From IMG/VR virus record IMGVR_UViG_3300043313_000323, positions 1 through 61,468 of that record: a stretch of DNA of 61,468 bases, one strand, 5' to 3'. Shown piece by piece: positions 54,644 through 61,468 of this stretch. The notes beneath the pieces were generated by a model. It worked only from the letters and a program-made list of their open reading frames with translations, was not told the DNA's origin and did not search any database. The DNA comes from a virus. The translations under genes and the position numbers were made by a program. The number at the start of each line of letters is the position of its first letter. Within the stretch, counting starts at the first letter, position 1.

Positions 54644-56590
54644 TCAGAGCCTGCCGTCGATCTGCTTCCATTCCGGCCCCAGCTTATCAAGCACCTTGCC
54701 GTAGTAGACGCGCATCTTCGCGTTCCACTCCTCCGCGATTGCTTCCTGCTTGGCCTGCTCTTCGAAATTTCCGGCCTTGGAGGCCTTCACCGCTGCGTCC
54801 GCAGCCGTGCGCGCCTTCTTGTACATATCGTGGCCGCCATGCTCCTTCGCATGCAGCAAGCCGGGATGAGCCAACTGGATTTCCGCGATTTGCCCGGTCT
54901 CTGGATCGCGCAACATAAGCGGGCGGTCGGTATAGCCGCTTTCCTGTATGGTGCGCCAACCTTCGTCAGCGACTTCGTATGTCTTGGACAATTCCTTCAC
55001 GACCGCATCGCCATCCGCTGATCCGTTAAGGGTGAAGGTGCCGCGCGCGAGGTCGGTAACGCGAGCGACGCCCTGCCCCGGCTTCATCTTCTGATTGACG
55101 CGATCAATGCCGTCTTGGTTTCGTTTTGGATTGCCGTCCGCATCCTTGACGTAGACGGGGTGGCCTTCGGTATCGCGAACGCGATTGCCGTATTTATCCT
55201 CCTGAACCAAGTGAACCTTGGTGCCGGGATTGATAAATTTGACGCCGAGTTTTTCGGAGATCGGCGTGGCCGCCTCCTGCAGATTATCCTGCGCGATCAG
55301 CGACGCATCGACCGCATGATCCATCGTCTTCAGCGGCGACTTCGCAACCCAGCCATTCTCGGGATGGTCGCGAACATCCTTGACCGCCTTCGGTCCTGCG
55401 CCCTGCACACCGGGCTTGTAGCCCTTGACGTGTACCCTTACCGGAATCGACTTCCATCCGTAATCCTTGACGGACGTGTAGGTGCCGTTGCCATCCGTGA
55501 TCAGATACTTGCCATCGCCCATTGGCTCGACGCTGAGCGGCACTCGCTTCGATAGCTCGCCCTTGGCTGCAGCCGCCATTCGCTTCGCACCGTTGGTGCC
55601 GCCCTGCCTGTTCTCATCATCCGACTTGCTGGAGACCAGCTTGCCGATGGGCATGACGGTGGCCCGCTTCATCTTGAAATAGTCTTCGTGCTTTTCCGGC
55701 AGCTCTTTCGGCGTTGGCCGGTGGTCGATGACGCGCTTGGCAAAGTCCTTATCGCTCTCGCCCTCTTTGCGCTTGCCGCCGCCCTTGCCGCTACCGCTAC
55801 TTCCGCTGCTTTCGCTGCCGCCGCCGCTGTCGCCACCACCACCAGAACCGCCGGGTCCGGTGAAGCGACCGTCCTCCGGGTCATGATCCTGATTGTACTT
55901 TTCCAGCAACGACATCGAGCGCCGCTTGGCGCTGGCGAACTGGCTCTTGAGACGCTTGGCTTCCTGCTGTTCGCGGTGCTTGCGGATCAGCTCATCGCTG
56001 CGCTCGCGCGCGATCACGCGCAGGGCATCCTCACGCTCTCGGACCGCCAACCTGACATCACCATCCTCAAACGCGAGCTTAACCATGGTCGTCTCCACAT
56101 CATCGACCTCGAAATCGGTTACAGCCGCGACGCGACCGTCGATGACCTCGATCTGCCACTGCCGCATCTCATTCAACGGCGAATCTTCAGAGGCCTCCTT
56201 CGGGCTCGGGCCGGGATCGTCAGCGCCATCGGGGTGGCTCTCCTCCCAAGACTGCCGCCACATATTCAGACAGGCGGCGACGGCGGTGAGCTGGTCCTTG
56301 CCGTACTCCATCAATTGCGGGACGCACTCGTCCATCCAGTCGCCGTGCGCGCTCTTGCGATCTACTTTTTCCTGCGGCTCGTTTTCTTCCAGCCAAGGCT
56401 CAAGCAGATCGTCCGGGATGGTCCCCAGCTCTTCGGCTTCCAATTCCTCGATGTCGCGGCCGAAGGAAACGTAGGCAAACGTCTCCGCATTCGGCTCAAG
56501 GCCAAGCTCGTCAATCAGCTTCAGGATATCACTTCGCCCAACGTGGGGGCCGGATTCCTCTAGCAAGGATTTCTCGCTGAGCTTCGTCAA
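54644..56590 (-). CDS. multidomain head-associated protein with ParB-like and RelA/SpoT-like parts, 648 aa
   Basis: The TTG at 56590 has GGGAAGA upstream and overlaps the previous gene by 62 bases. Residues 80-115 (WMDECVPQL, then AVAACLNMW) resemble a short motif also seen at the start of the capsid fusion. A coil leads to YNQDHDPEDGRFTGPGG (232-248), a tail motif of phage portal/MuF-linked proteins, and then a Gly/Ser linker. Residues 308-390 look like a ParB/Srx-like domain. Residues 505-595 (VTDLARGTF; SGYTDRP; IAEIQLAHPGLLHAKEHGGH; MYKKAR) resemble the RelA/SpoT synthetase fold. It may be carried in the capsid and injected. Confidence 0.72.
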   Translation of the reverse strand: MTKLSEKSLLEESGPHVGRSDILKLIDELGLEPNAETFAYVSFGRDIEELEAEELGTIPDDLLEPWLEENEPQEKVDRKSAHGDWMDECVPQLMEYGKDQLTAVAACLNMWRQSWEESHPDGADDPGPSPKEASEDSPLNEMRQWQIEVIDGRVAAVTDFEVDDVETTMVKLAFEDGDVRLAVREREDALRVIARERSDELIRKHREQQEAKRLKSQFASAKRRSMSLLEKYNQDHDPEDGRFTGPGGSGGGGDSGGGSESSGSSGSGKGGGKRKEGESDKDFAKRVIDHRPTPKELPEKHEDYFKMKRATVMPIGKLVSSKSDDENRQGGTNGAKRMAAAAKGELSKRVPLSVEPMGDGKYLITDGNGTYTSVKDYGWKSIPVRVHVKGYKPGVQGAGPKAVKDVRDHPENGWVAKSPLKTMDHAVDASLIAQDNLQEAATPISEKLGVKFINPGTKVHLVQEDKYGNRVRDTEGHPVYVKDADGNPKRNQDGIDRVNQKMKPGQGVARVTDLARGTFTLNGSADGDAVVKELSKTYEVADEGWRTIQESGYTDRPLMLRDPETGQIAEIQLAHPGLLHAKEHGGHDMYKKARTAADAAVKASKAGNFEEQAKQEAIAEEWNAKMRVYYGKVLDKLGPEWKQIDGRL

Positions 56591-58019
56591 GGTCGATCTT
56601 CCCTTCCCTGTATCGCGCCCATGTACTCTTGACGCTGGCCTCTAGCGCGGCGTCGCGCTTTTCCTCGGGGCTGAACAGACCGCGCAACGCTTCCCACGTC
56701 GTGCTTTGCATCTCTCTCGGAAGAACGCCAGCGTCCTTGGCCGCGATCCGGTAGGCCTCGCTATATAGGGCATAAAGGCTCTTCAGCCCAGTGTCGGCGT
56801 TCTTGGGACCGGACATCCCAAGCCCTTCCTTGACCTGACTGGCACCGCCGCCCAGCGGCATCAGCAATGCGGCGGCCACGGCATGCGTGTCAATCGTCGT
56901 GTCCTCGCCGTACTCTGGCGAGATGATGTTGTTGTAGAAATTGCGGACCTTGTGATTGTCGCCAAGCTGCGCCGAGACGTTCTCGCGACTGTCATCCGCC
57001 AGAATGCTGAGCGCTGCCTCCGTCATGCCGAAGCCGCCCCAGCCGGATTGCCGCACCTTCCGCTCGTCTTCCTTGCCTGCCATCGCGACTTCGCCGGACT
57101 TGGTGCCTTCTGGATTCCAGATCGCGTAGGCGCGGCCCGGTTCGGCGTTGCCCTCATCGTAGAAGCGCAAAACAATCGCTTGCTGCGCCCGGTCTGGAAG
57201 CTCCGACAGCTTCTTGCCCTCAAAGGTGTTCGCCATCTTCTCGATCTTGGCGGCCATCGCGCGGCGGTTCTTGACCTTGAGCAACTGGCCCCTGATCGCC
57301 GGGTCTTTCGGGTCGGCACCTTCAGGTATCTTGCCCTCGATCTTGTCGGCGTCATCGAGCTGCGTCTGCGCGTACTCCAGCATCGCCGTCTTGGTCTTCT
57401 CGGCCTTCTCGCCTTCGATTGGTATCGCGCCCTTCGCTACCGCGATATCGAGGACGCGCGTCGCCATCTCGACGTTCTGGTCCCAGTCGCGCTGCGGCGA
57501 CAGCGAAGCCAGCACGCCAGCGACCGCGCGAGGCGAGACGCCGTACTGCTTGGCAAAATCATCTGCGATCTTGCGAGCGCCGCGATACCACGTTGCGGAT
57601 CGGCCGCGCAGTTGCGGGTCTTGCGCGTTGTAGATCGCGGTGAGGTTCGACGCCGCATGCGAGACGAAGGCCTTAACCTTCTGCGCTACCGTCGCGCCCT
57701 TCGGCAGCTTCAGGAACGTGCCGCCGTAGCTGTCCATCAGCTTCTCGACGCCCTTGGCGAACTTCGGGTTTTCAAGCGCCTTGTTGAAAGTCTCTAAGGT
57801 CGGCGCGAGGTCTTGCCGCTTGTGCGGGTCGAAGTCCTGCTTGGCTGCTGACGGCACCGTAGTCGAGACGCGGTCCTCGGCACCACCGGCACCAACCCAG
57901 CGCCCGCGCTCATCACGCGGATGCTCGCTCTCATCGAAATATCTGAGCTGGAAAGTCGCCTGCTCCAGCCATCGCTTGCGCAGCTCATGCTCGTTGCTGA
58001 GCCGCGCGAGGACGTTCAT
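56529..58019 (-). CDS. minor head-associated protein with FDESEHPRDERGRW motif, 496 aa
   Basis: The N-terminus ends in RYFDESEHPRDERGRWVGAGG (27-46), the linker motif found in phage head proteins fused to effector domains. The conserved core WYRGARKIADDFAKQYGVSP, then RAVAGVLASLSPQRDWDQNV (144-182), has a helix-hairpin-helix look. It reminds me of a phage family annotated as DUF7178; I am not certain of that number. The rest is helical. A packaged DNA-interacting protein is a reasonable guess. Confidence 0.7.
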   Translation of the reverse strand: MNVLARLSNEHELRKRWLEQATFQLRYFDESEHPRDERGRWVGAGGAEDRVSTTVPSAAKQDFDPHKRQDLAPTLETFNKALENPKFAKGVEKLMDSYGGTFLKLPKGATVAQKVKAFVSHAASNLTAIYNAQDPQLRGRSATWYRGARKIADDFAKQYGVSPRAVAGVLASLSPQRDWDQNVEMATRVLDIAVAKGAIPIEGEKAEKTKTAMLEYAQTQLDDADKIEGKIPEGADPKDPAIRGQLLKVKNRRAMAAKIEKMANTFEGKKLSELPDRAQQAIVLRFYDEGNAEPGRAYAIWNPEGTKSGEVAMAGKEDERKVRQSGWGGFGMTEAALSILADDSRENVSAQLGDNHKVRNFYNNIISPEYGEDTTIDTHAVAAALLMPLGGGASQVKEGLGMSGPKNADTGLKSLYALYSEAYRIAAKDAGVLPREMQSTTWEALRGLFSPEEKRDAALEASVKSTWARYREGKIDLDEAQREILARGIRPPRWAK

Positions 58020-58022
58020 GGG

Positions 58023-58412
58023 TTAGCCGCGCCGTGCCGCGCCGCCTTCGTCGCCAGCGATAGGCGGCTCGGCCCCGGTCTCGACGGCGATGCCAAAGCG
58101 GGTGGTGTGCGTCTGCGGCACCGGATGCGCGCGGGTGCCTGACCGGAGCTTGATGAAGGCGACGGTACGGGTCCACGGCGCGCTGACGACAACGGTGGTG
58201 TCCGGCTTCACCTGAAGCGTGATCTCTTCCTGTTTGTCGTTGTACAGATCGTTGAACAGATTGCCGTCGCTCGATGCCTGAAAGGTCAGGTTGGCATCGG
58301 TGAACTCCTGCGGCACCGTGATCCGCACGATGGTGCCAGCGGAGCAATCCGCAACATCGGAAAGGCTCTCGCCCTGTTGAATGGTCGGGCCGTCAACAAC
58401 GATTAGTCCCAT
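58023..58412 (-). CDS. hypothetical structural protein, 129 aa
   Basis: AAAGGGAAATACG precedes the ATG at 58412. The pattern GESLSDVADCSAGTIVRITVPQEFTDANLTFQASSDG-LFNDLYND is frequent in phages near the packaging genes and looks like a jelly-roll or Ig-like beta sandwich. A decoration or head-surface role is possible. Confidence 0.7.
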   Translation of the reverse strand: MGLIVVDGPTIQQGESLSDVADCSAGTIVRITVPQEFTDANLTFQASSDGNLFNDLYNDKQEEITLQVKPDTTVVVSAPWTRTVAFIKLRSGTRAHPVPQTHTTRFGIAVETGAEPPIAGDEGGAARRG

Positions 58413-58424
58413 CGTATTTCCCTT

Positions 58425-58649
58425 TCAGGTTCTTGGTTTTCCATCCGCCTCGCGGGTGATGGCAACATTTGCCCACATTGCATTGGCGCGGTGGGCGCGC
58501 AGAATGAAAGTCTTGTCCGGGCCATCAGGCAGTATGCGCTCCAGCACGTCGGCATACTCCTTGGCTGCGATGCGGACCTTGGCCATCGCCGTCGTCTGCT
58601 CGTCGGTCGGCCTGAGATATTCGAATGTAGAGTCATGCAGCGTCGTCAC
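58425..58649 (-). CDS. Acb2/Tad1-hairpin-like protein (possible cyclic-nucleotide sponge), 74 aa
   Basis: The GTG at 58649 follows GAGGAGATCGTA. The protein is a two-helix hairpin: PTDEQTTAMAKVRIAAKEYADVLERILPDG, then KTFILRAHRANAMWANVAITRE. The second-helix ending (A-MWAN-AI-R) is the signature I associate with the Acb2/Tad1 hairpin family (DUF7681). Some members bind CBASS or Thoeris signalling nucleotides and block host immunity. Many relatives are uncharacterised, so activity is only suggested. Confidence 0.68.
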   Translation of the reverse strand: MTTLHDSTFEYLRPTDEQTTAMAKVRIAAKEYADVLERILPDGPDKTFILRAHRANAMWANVAITREADGKPRT

Positions 58650-59005
58650 TACGATCTCCTCAATTTATCGACCCAGTGCTGCAGCCTGCGAGCGATCAGG
58701 TCTTTGCGATTCCATTCCACCGCGACGCGAACGCCGTCCTCGGTCAGCCACGACCAGCCGAATGAGTGCATGGCAAGGCCCAGATGCACCAGCTCGCGGC
58801 GGCCGTTCTTGTCGATGATGTTGCCGTCAGCGACCGGGCCGCAGACGAAGAGCTGGCCCAGCACCGCGATGCCTGAGCCGCTCAACAGCGACAGCTCCAG
58901 CATCGGCTTGCTCATGACGCGCCTTCGCTCAGGCAGCGCATTGTGGACCCACGTCAAAAACTTCAGAAGCGCCGACAGTGAGGCAATGCGAAGCGCGTAG
59001 ATCAC
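58649..59005 (-). CDS. hypothetical phage protein, 118 aa (or 88 aa)
   Basis: The GTG at 59005 lies just after the upstream stop. An internal ATG at 58915 has a better GAAGG site and gives an 88-aa protein. The core LELSLLSGSGIAVLGQLFVC, then LVHLGLAMHSFGWSWLTEDG and VRVAVEW, looks like a small winged-helix-type fold seen in rhizobial phages. Function is unknown. Confidence 0.65.
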   Translation of the reverse strand: MIYALRIASLSALLKFLTWVHNALPERRRVMSKPMLELSLLSGSGIAVLGQLFVCGPVADGNIIDKNGRRELVHLGLAMHSFGWSWLTEDGVRVAVEWNRKDLIARRLQHWVDKLRRS

Positions 59006-59008
59006 GGG

Positions 59009-59227
59009 TCATCGCGGAAATGGTACTGACGGCTCAGGCCGTGGCGGTGGCGCATCCACATCCATCGGCGGCTTGGCGGGCTCCTGCATCTTGGTCCACA
59101 ACGACTGGCGAACATACATCGTGTCGCCGTTCTGGATCAGCACGTTCTCGAAACCGAGATTGACGAGCAGCTCGGGCAGTTCGCCCTTCGCTGCATCGTC
59201 TTCGTCCGGGATGATGACAACTTGCAT
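59009..59227 (-). CDS. hypothetical protein, 72 aa
   Basis: The sequence MQVVIIPDEDDAAKGELPELLVNLGFENV, then LIQNGDTMYVRQSLWTKMQE, is a small alpha/beta domain with a Pro-rich C-terminus. It lies between the zinc-finger gene and the next small gene in the packaging operon. The family is not recognised. Confidence 0.7.
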   Translation of the reverse strand: MQVVIIPDEDDAAKGELPELLVNLGFENVLIQNGDTMYVRQSLWTKMQEPAKPPMDVDAPPPRPEPSVPFPR

Positions 59228-59230
59228 CGG

Positions 59231-59353
59231 CTAGTCCGCAGGCGGCGCTTTGACTTCGGCTTCGCCCGTGCCGTGGCACGTCGGGCACTCGGTGGGCTCG
59301 CCGTCTTCAACGACCTTGCCGCTGCCGTTACAGGTCTCGCATTTCTCAGCCAT
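59231..59353 (-). CDS. DnaJ-type zinc-finger miniprotein, 40 aa
   Basis: The ATG at 59353 has GGAGAAGACG upstream. The translation holds two complete C-x-x-C-x-G-x-G motifs, CETCNGSG and CPTCHGTG, separated by about 15 residues, as in one zinc module of DnaJ. The product is essentially only this zinc finger. It may assist folding or bind a protein partner. Confidence 0.75.
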   Translation of the reverse strand: MAEKCETCNGSGKVVEDGEPTECPTCHGTGEAEVKAPPAD

Positions 59354-59372
59354 CGTCTTCTCCTCCGGGTTG

Positions 59373-60980
59373 CTAGGCGATCAGGGTGCCAACATCTATC
59401 GGCCGCATTTGTTGCGCAACGCCGACAGCCATCGCAAGGGCTACCATACCGTCGATCCGGCCGCTCGACTTGTTCTTGCTGAGCTTGCGGTTGGCGTCGT
59501 CCTTGCCTTCAACGACAGCACAGGCTGCGCACATTGACAGCACCGGGTTGTTGCCGTGGACGATCAGCTTGTCGCGGATCAGCTCCTCCAGCGACCGGAG
59601 CGCGGGGCTCATGCTCTGGGTGCCCTGACCAAATTCAACGAACTTGTCCTCGATCACATTGAGCGAGAAGCCCGCCTTCTCCAGCCACGGCTTCAGGTGC
59701 GCCATATTCCAGCGATCAAATGCCAGCTTGCGAATGTTGTAGCGGTTGAACAGGTCGCGCAGATGCTTGGCGACATCCTCGTACTTGATCGATGAGCCGG
59801 GGATCGTCTGCAACAGGTTCTTCTCGGCCCACATATCGTAGGGGACGCGGTCGGTGCGGCTCTTCTCCTTCAGGCCATCGGCCGGAAGCCAGAAGGTCGG
59901 ATGCACATGCCACTTCTTGTCCACCGGCTGTCCTATCAGGACCAAGGCCGTGAGATCGGCCACGCTCGACAGGTCGAGCCCGCCGTAGAGCGGCGTCTGC
60001 GCGGTGAACGGCTGCACCTGTCCGCCGCAGGATTTCCACAGGCTGGCGGTGACGAATGGATTGCTCGCCTCGACCCGCTGATTGAGAACGAGGTTTCGAA
60101 ACTCGGCCTCTCTGGCCGGGAGGCGTCTGGCATCTTCCGCCATCGCCAGCACTTCGGCGCGGTTCATGAACAGGTCGAGCGCCGGGTTGGCCGCCCGGAT
60201 CGAGGCCAGCGTGAACGGGTCGTCGTCCATCGGCGCGGTGTTCATGCGCAGGACCGCCTTCGGGTCGGCACCGGTCGCGGCGTCATCGACCAACAGGCTG
60301 AGCAAGTCGCTGTCGGTCGGGGCCTGCGTCGAGATCACAATGGTCAGCGGGTTCTCCTGCGCTGCGGTCGCCGTCTCCAGCGCCTCGTACAGGCTGAAGC
60401 GCGGGCCTTTGACCTGTCCCAGCTCGTCGTGGATCGTCAGCACCGGGCTCAAGCCAAATGCCGTCGCGGTCTCTGAGCTGAGCGCCTTGTAAACCGTGCC
60501 AAGGCCGGGACAGTGCAACTCGCGGACGGTCTCCTTGATGCGGATCACCTTGCGCAGCCTCGGGCTCATCAGCACCATCTTGCGCGCGAGGTTGAAGATG
60601 ATGCTGGCCTGATCGCGGGACTGCGCCGCGCTGTACAGCGAGCCGTTCGGCACCGCCATCGGGCCGCATAGATGCAACAGGACGATAGCCGCGCACTCGG
60701 TGGTCTTGGCGTTCTTGCGCCCCCGCGTGATGATCGCGCGCCGGGTGCCTGCCGGGTTGTCGTAGATGACCTTGAAATCCTCCCGCATGAACTCGGCCAT
60801 CCTGAGCTGGACGCCGACGTACTTGCCCTCCGGGAGGAACAGGTAGTCTTGGCACCACTTGATGTTCTTCTCGGCGCGGGTCAGCGGCCTGCCAAGGATG
60901 CGCTCGTCTAGGTCCGGGTCGTCAGAGACGTAGGCGTCGTCCGGCGCGTAGGTGGCTGTCGTCACTGGTGCGTCGCCCAC
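59373..60980 (-). CDS. terL: terminase large subunit, 535 aa
   Basis: Recognised by the ATPase domain: VGVQLRMAEF adenine-binding region, Walker-A-type TRGRKNAKTT (85-94) and Walker B LTIHDE (181-186). The nuclease domain begins with PLYGGLDLSSVADLTALVLIG, an RNase-H-like first strand with catalytic Asp. The length is normal for the Terminase_1 family. It cuts concatemers and pumps DNA into the procapsid. GTG 60980 is used; GTG 60965 overlapping the upstream stop (GTGA) is equally possible. Confidence 0.93.
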   Translation of the reverse strand: MGDAPVTTATYAPDDAYVSDDPDLDERILGRPLTRAEKNIKWCQDYLFLPEGKYVGVQLRMAEFMREDFKVIYDNPAGTRRAIITRGRKNAKTTECAAIVLLHLCGPMAVPNGSLYSAAQSRDQASIIFNLARKMVLMSPRLRKVIRIKETVRELHCPGLGTVYKALSSETATAFGLSPVLTIHDELGQVKGPRFSLYEALETATAAQENPLTIVISTQAPTDSDLLSLLVDDAATGADPKAVLRMNTAPMDDDPFTLASIRAANPALDLFMNRAEVLAMAEDARRLPAREAEFRNLVLNQRVEASNPFVTASLWKSCGGQVQPFTAQTPLYGGLDLSSVADLTALVLIGQPVDKKWHVHPTFWLPADGLKEKSRTDRVPYDMWAEKNLLQTIPGSSIKYEDVAKHLRDLFNRYNIRKLAFDRWNMAHLKPWLEKAGFSLNVIEDKFVEFGQGTQSMSPALRSLEELIRDKLIVHGNNPVLSMCAACAVVEGKDDANRKLSKNKSSGRIDGMVALAMAVGVAQQMRPIDVGTLIA

Positions 60981-61408
60981 GGTGCCACTTCAGGGGCCTG
61001 CTCAGCTTGCTGCGGGCCTGCCACATGCGCGTTGACCCGTTGCTGGGTGGTCAGGCGCAGCTTCTCCATGATGGCCACCACGACCCTCGACTCGCGTTCG
61101 TGGAGGATGCACAGGGTGTTCAGGTGCTTCACCTGTTCGGCGTCTGTGGGGTCGAGAAGACCCGCCCGGACCTCCTGCAGGCTCTCGCCAAGCCAGCGCC
61201 CAGTGGCTATATGCCTGCAGAGCTGGATCATCAGCGGCCAGACCTCCCTCGGAAACCAATCCGGCGGGGAGGTAGCCCACAACCGGTTCCACTCCTTCGC
61301 CTCTTCAGGACTTAATTCCTCGGGAGGGTCAGGTTGTACTCCCGGAATGTCACCAAGCCCCACTCGCGTAGGTTGTACTCTCCCGGTTCCCTTTCGACCT
61401 CTTTGCAT
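60962..61408 (-). CDS. terS: terminase small subunit, P27-like, 148 aa
   Basis: GAAGGA precedes the ATG at 61408. A Pro-rich start leads to LSPEEAKEWNRLWATSPPDW, then a helical bundle (WPLMIQLCRHIATGRWLGES) and LNTLCILHERESRVVVAIMEKLRLT, typical of P27-family small terminases. It should recognise the packaging site. The 60 bases to its right hold no gene; they contain TAGGCCGGTTCCTA (61431-61444), a partial look-alike of the operator arms. Confidence 0.82.
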   Translation of the reverse strand: MQRGRKGTGRVQPTRVGLGDIPGVQPDPPEELSPEEAKEWNRLWATSPPDWFPREVWPLMIQLCRHIATGRWLGESLQEVRAGLLDPTDAEQVKHLNTLCILHERESRVVVAIMEKLRLTTQQRVNAHVAGPQQAEQAPEVAPWATHQ

Positions 61409-61468
61409 AACAGTAGGTTCCTTCTCTTTTTAGGCCGGTTCCTAGCATGGATTTTTAGCTAAGGGAGA

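Noticed and set aside
61431-61444. TAGGCCGGTTCCTA near the right edge as another operator
   Set aside because: The arm spacing is shorter (14 bp overall), the right arm is CCTA only, and no -35/-10 pair surrounds it on either strand.
1-61468. Integrase, attachment sites, transposase, CRISPR array or rRNA
   Set aside because: Looked for on both strands; nothing recognisable was found in the window.

Overview
This 61.5 kb window is almost wholly a tailed-phage (Caudoviricetes) genome segment. It encodes a contractile-tailed (myovirus) virion: a Mu-like tail sheath, tube and baseplate set is combined with an HK97-fold capsid, HK97-type portal and a P27/Terminase_1-like packaging pair. Base composition is high in GC, and many of the small proteins look like families I associate with phages of Hyphomicrobiales (Bradyrhizobium/Rhizobium-like hosts). 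The host assignment is an inference. No integrase, replication polymerase, tRNA or host gene is visible, and the window is cut inside a gene at its left edge, so lifestyle and the replication module cannot be judged here.

Layout. (1) About 1-13,164, plus strand: some 40 tightly packed small genes (30-358 aa), mostly of unknown function, joined by ATGA, GTGA or TGATG stop/start overlaps. (2) 13,161-48,153, minus strand, read right to left: protease-capsid fusion, portal, a collagen-like protein, connectors, sheath, tube, tail assembly chaperone with a -1 frameshift, two tape-measure genes, a Mu-type baseplate (N split in two, P/D, gp45-gp48), an array of paralogous tail fibres, then the lysis cassette. 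(3) 48,247-54,640, plus strand: a second block of about 23 small genes, including a (p)ppGpp-hydrolase-like HD protein and a small HTH protein. (4) 54,644-61,408, minus strand: terminase subunits, an Acb2/Tad1-hairpin-like protein, and two large multidomain, probably head-associated proteins.

The most striking non-coding signal is a promoter/operator cassette repeated 14 times, only in the two small-gene blocks and always on the plus strand. It has a sigma70-like -35 (TTGAC/TTGCN), a 17-bp inverted repeat TAGGCC-N5-GGCCTA filling the spacer, and a -10 (TATATC/TACATC) that begins inside the right arm. Ten copies have perfect arms. Several are followed by a GC-rich hairpin at the predicted 5' end of the transcript. 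This looks like one phage-wide regulon of early or accessory genes, while the minus-strand structural genes lack the cassette. Two HTH proteins (at 1341 and 54206) are candidate regulators; the second sits directly behind a degenerate copy and its message would be nearly leaderless.

Other points of interest are a tandem duplication of the tape-measure gene in which each copy carries a different cell-wall hydrolase module, an in-frame protease-capsid fusion with an internal start, capsid placed before portal, a structured 5' leader at 10,334-10,397, and a possible alarmone/cyclic-nucleotide counter-defence set. No stretch longer than 300 bases lacks a gene; the larger gaps (8,243-8,484; 9,065-9,323; 53,157-53,341) hold terminators, hairpins and promoter-like sites described below.
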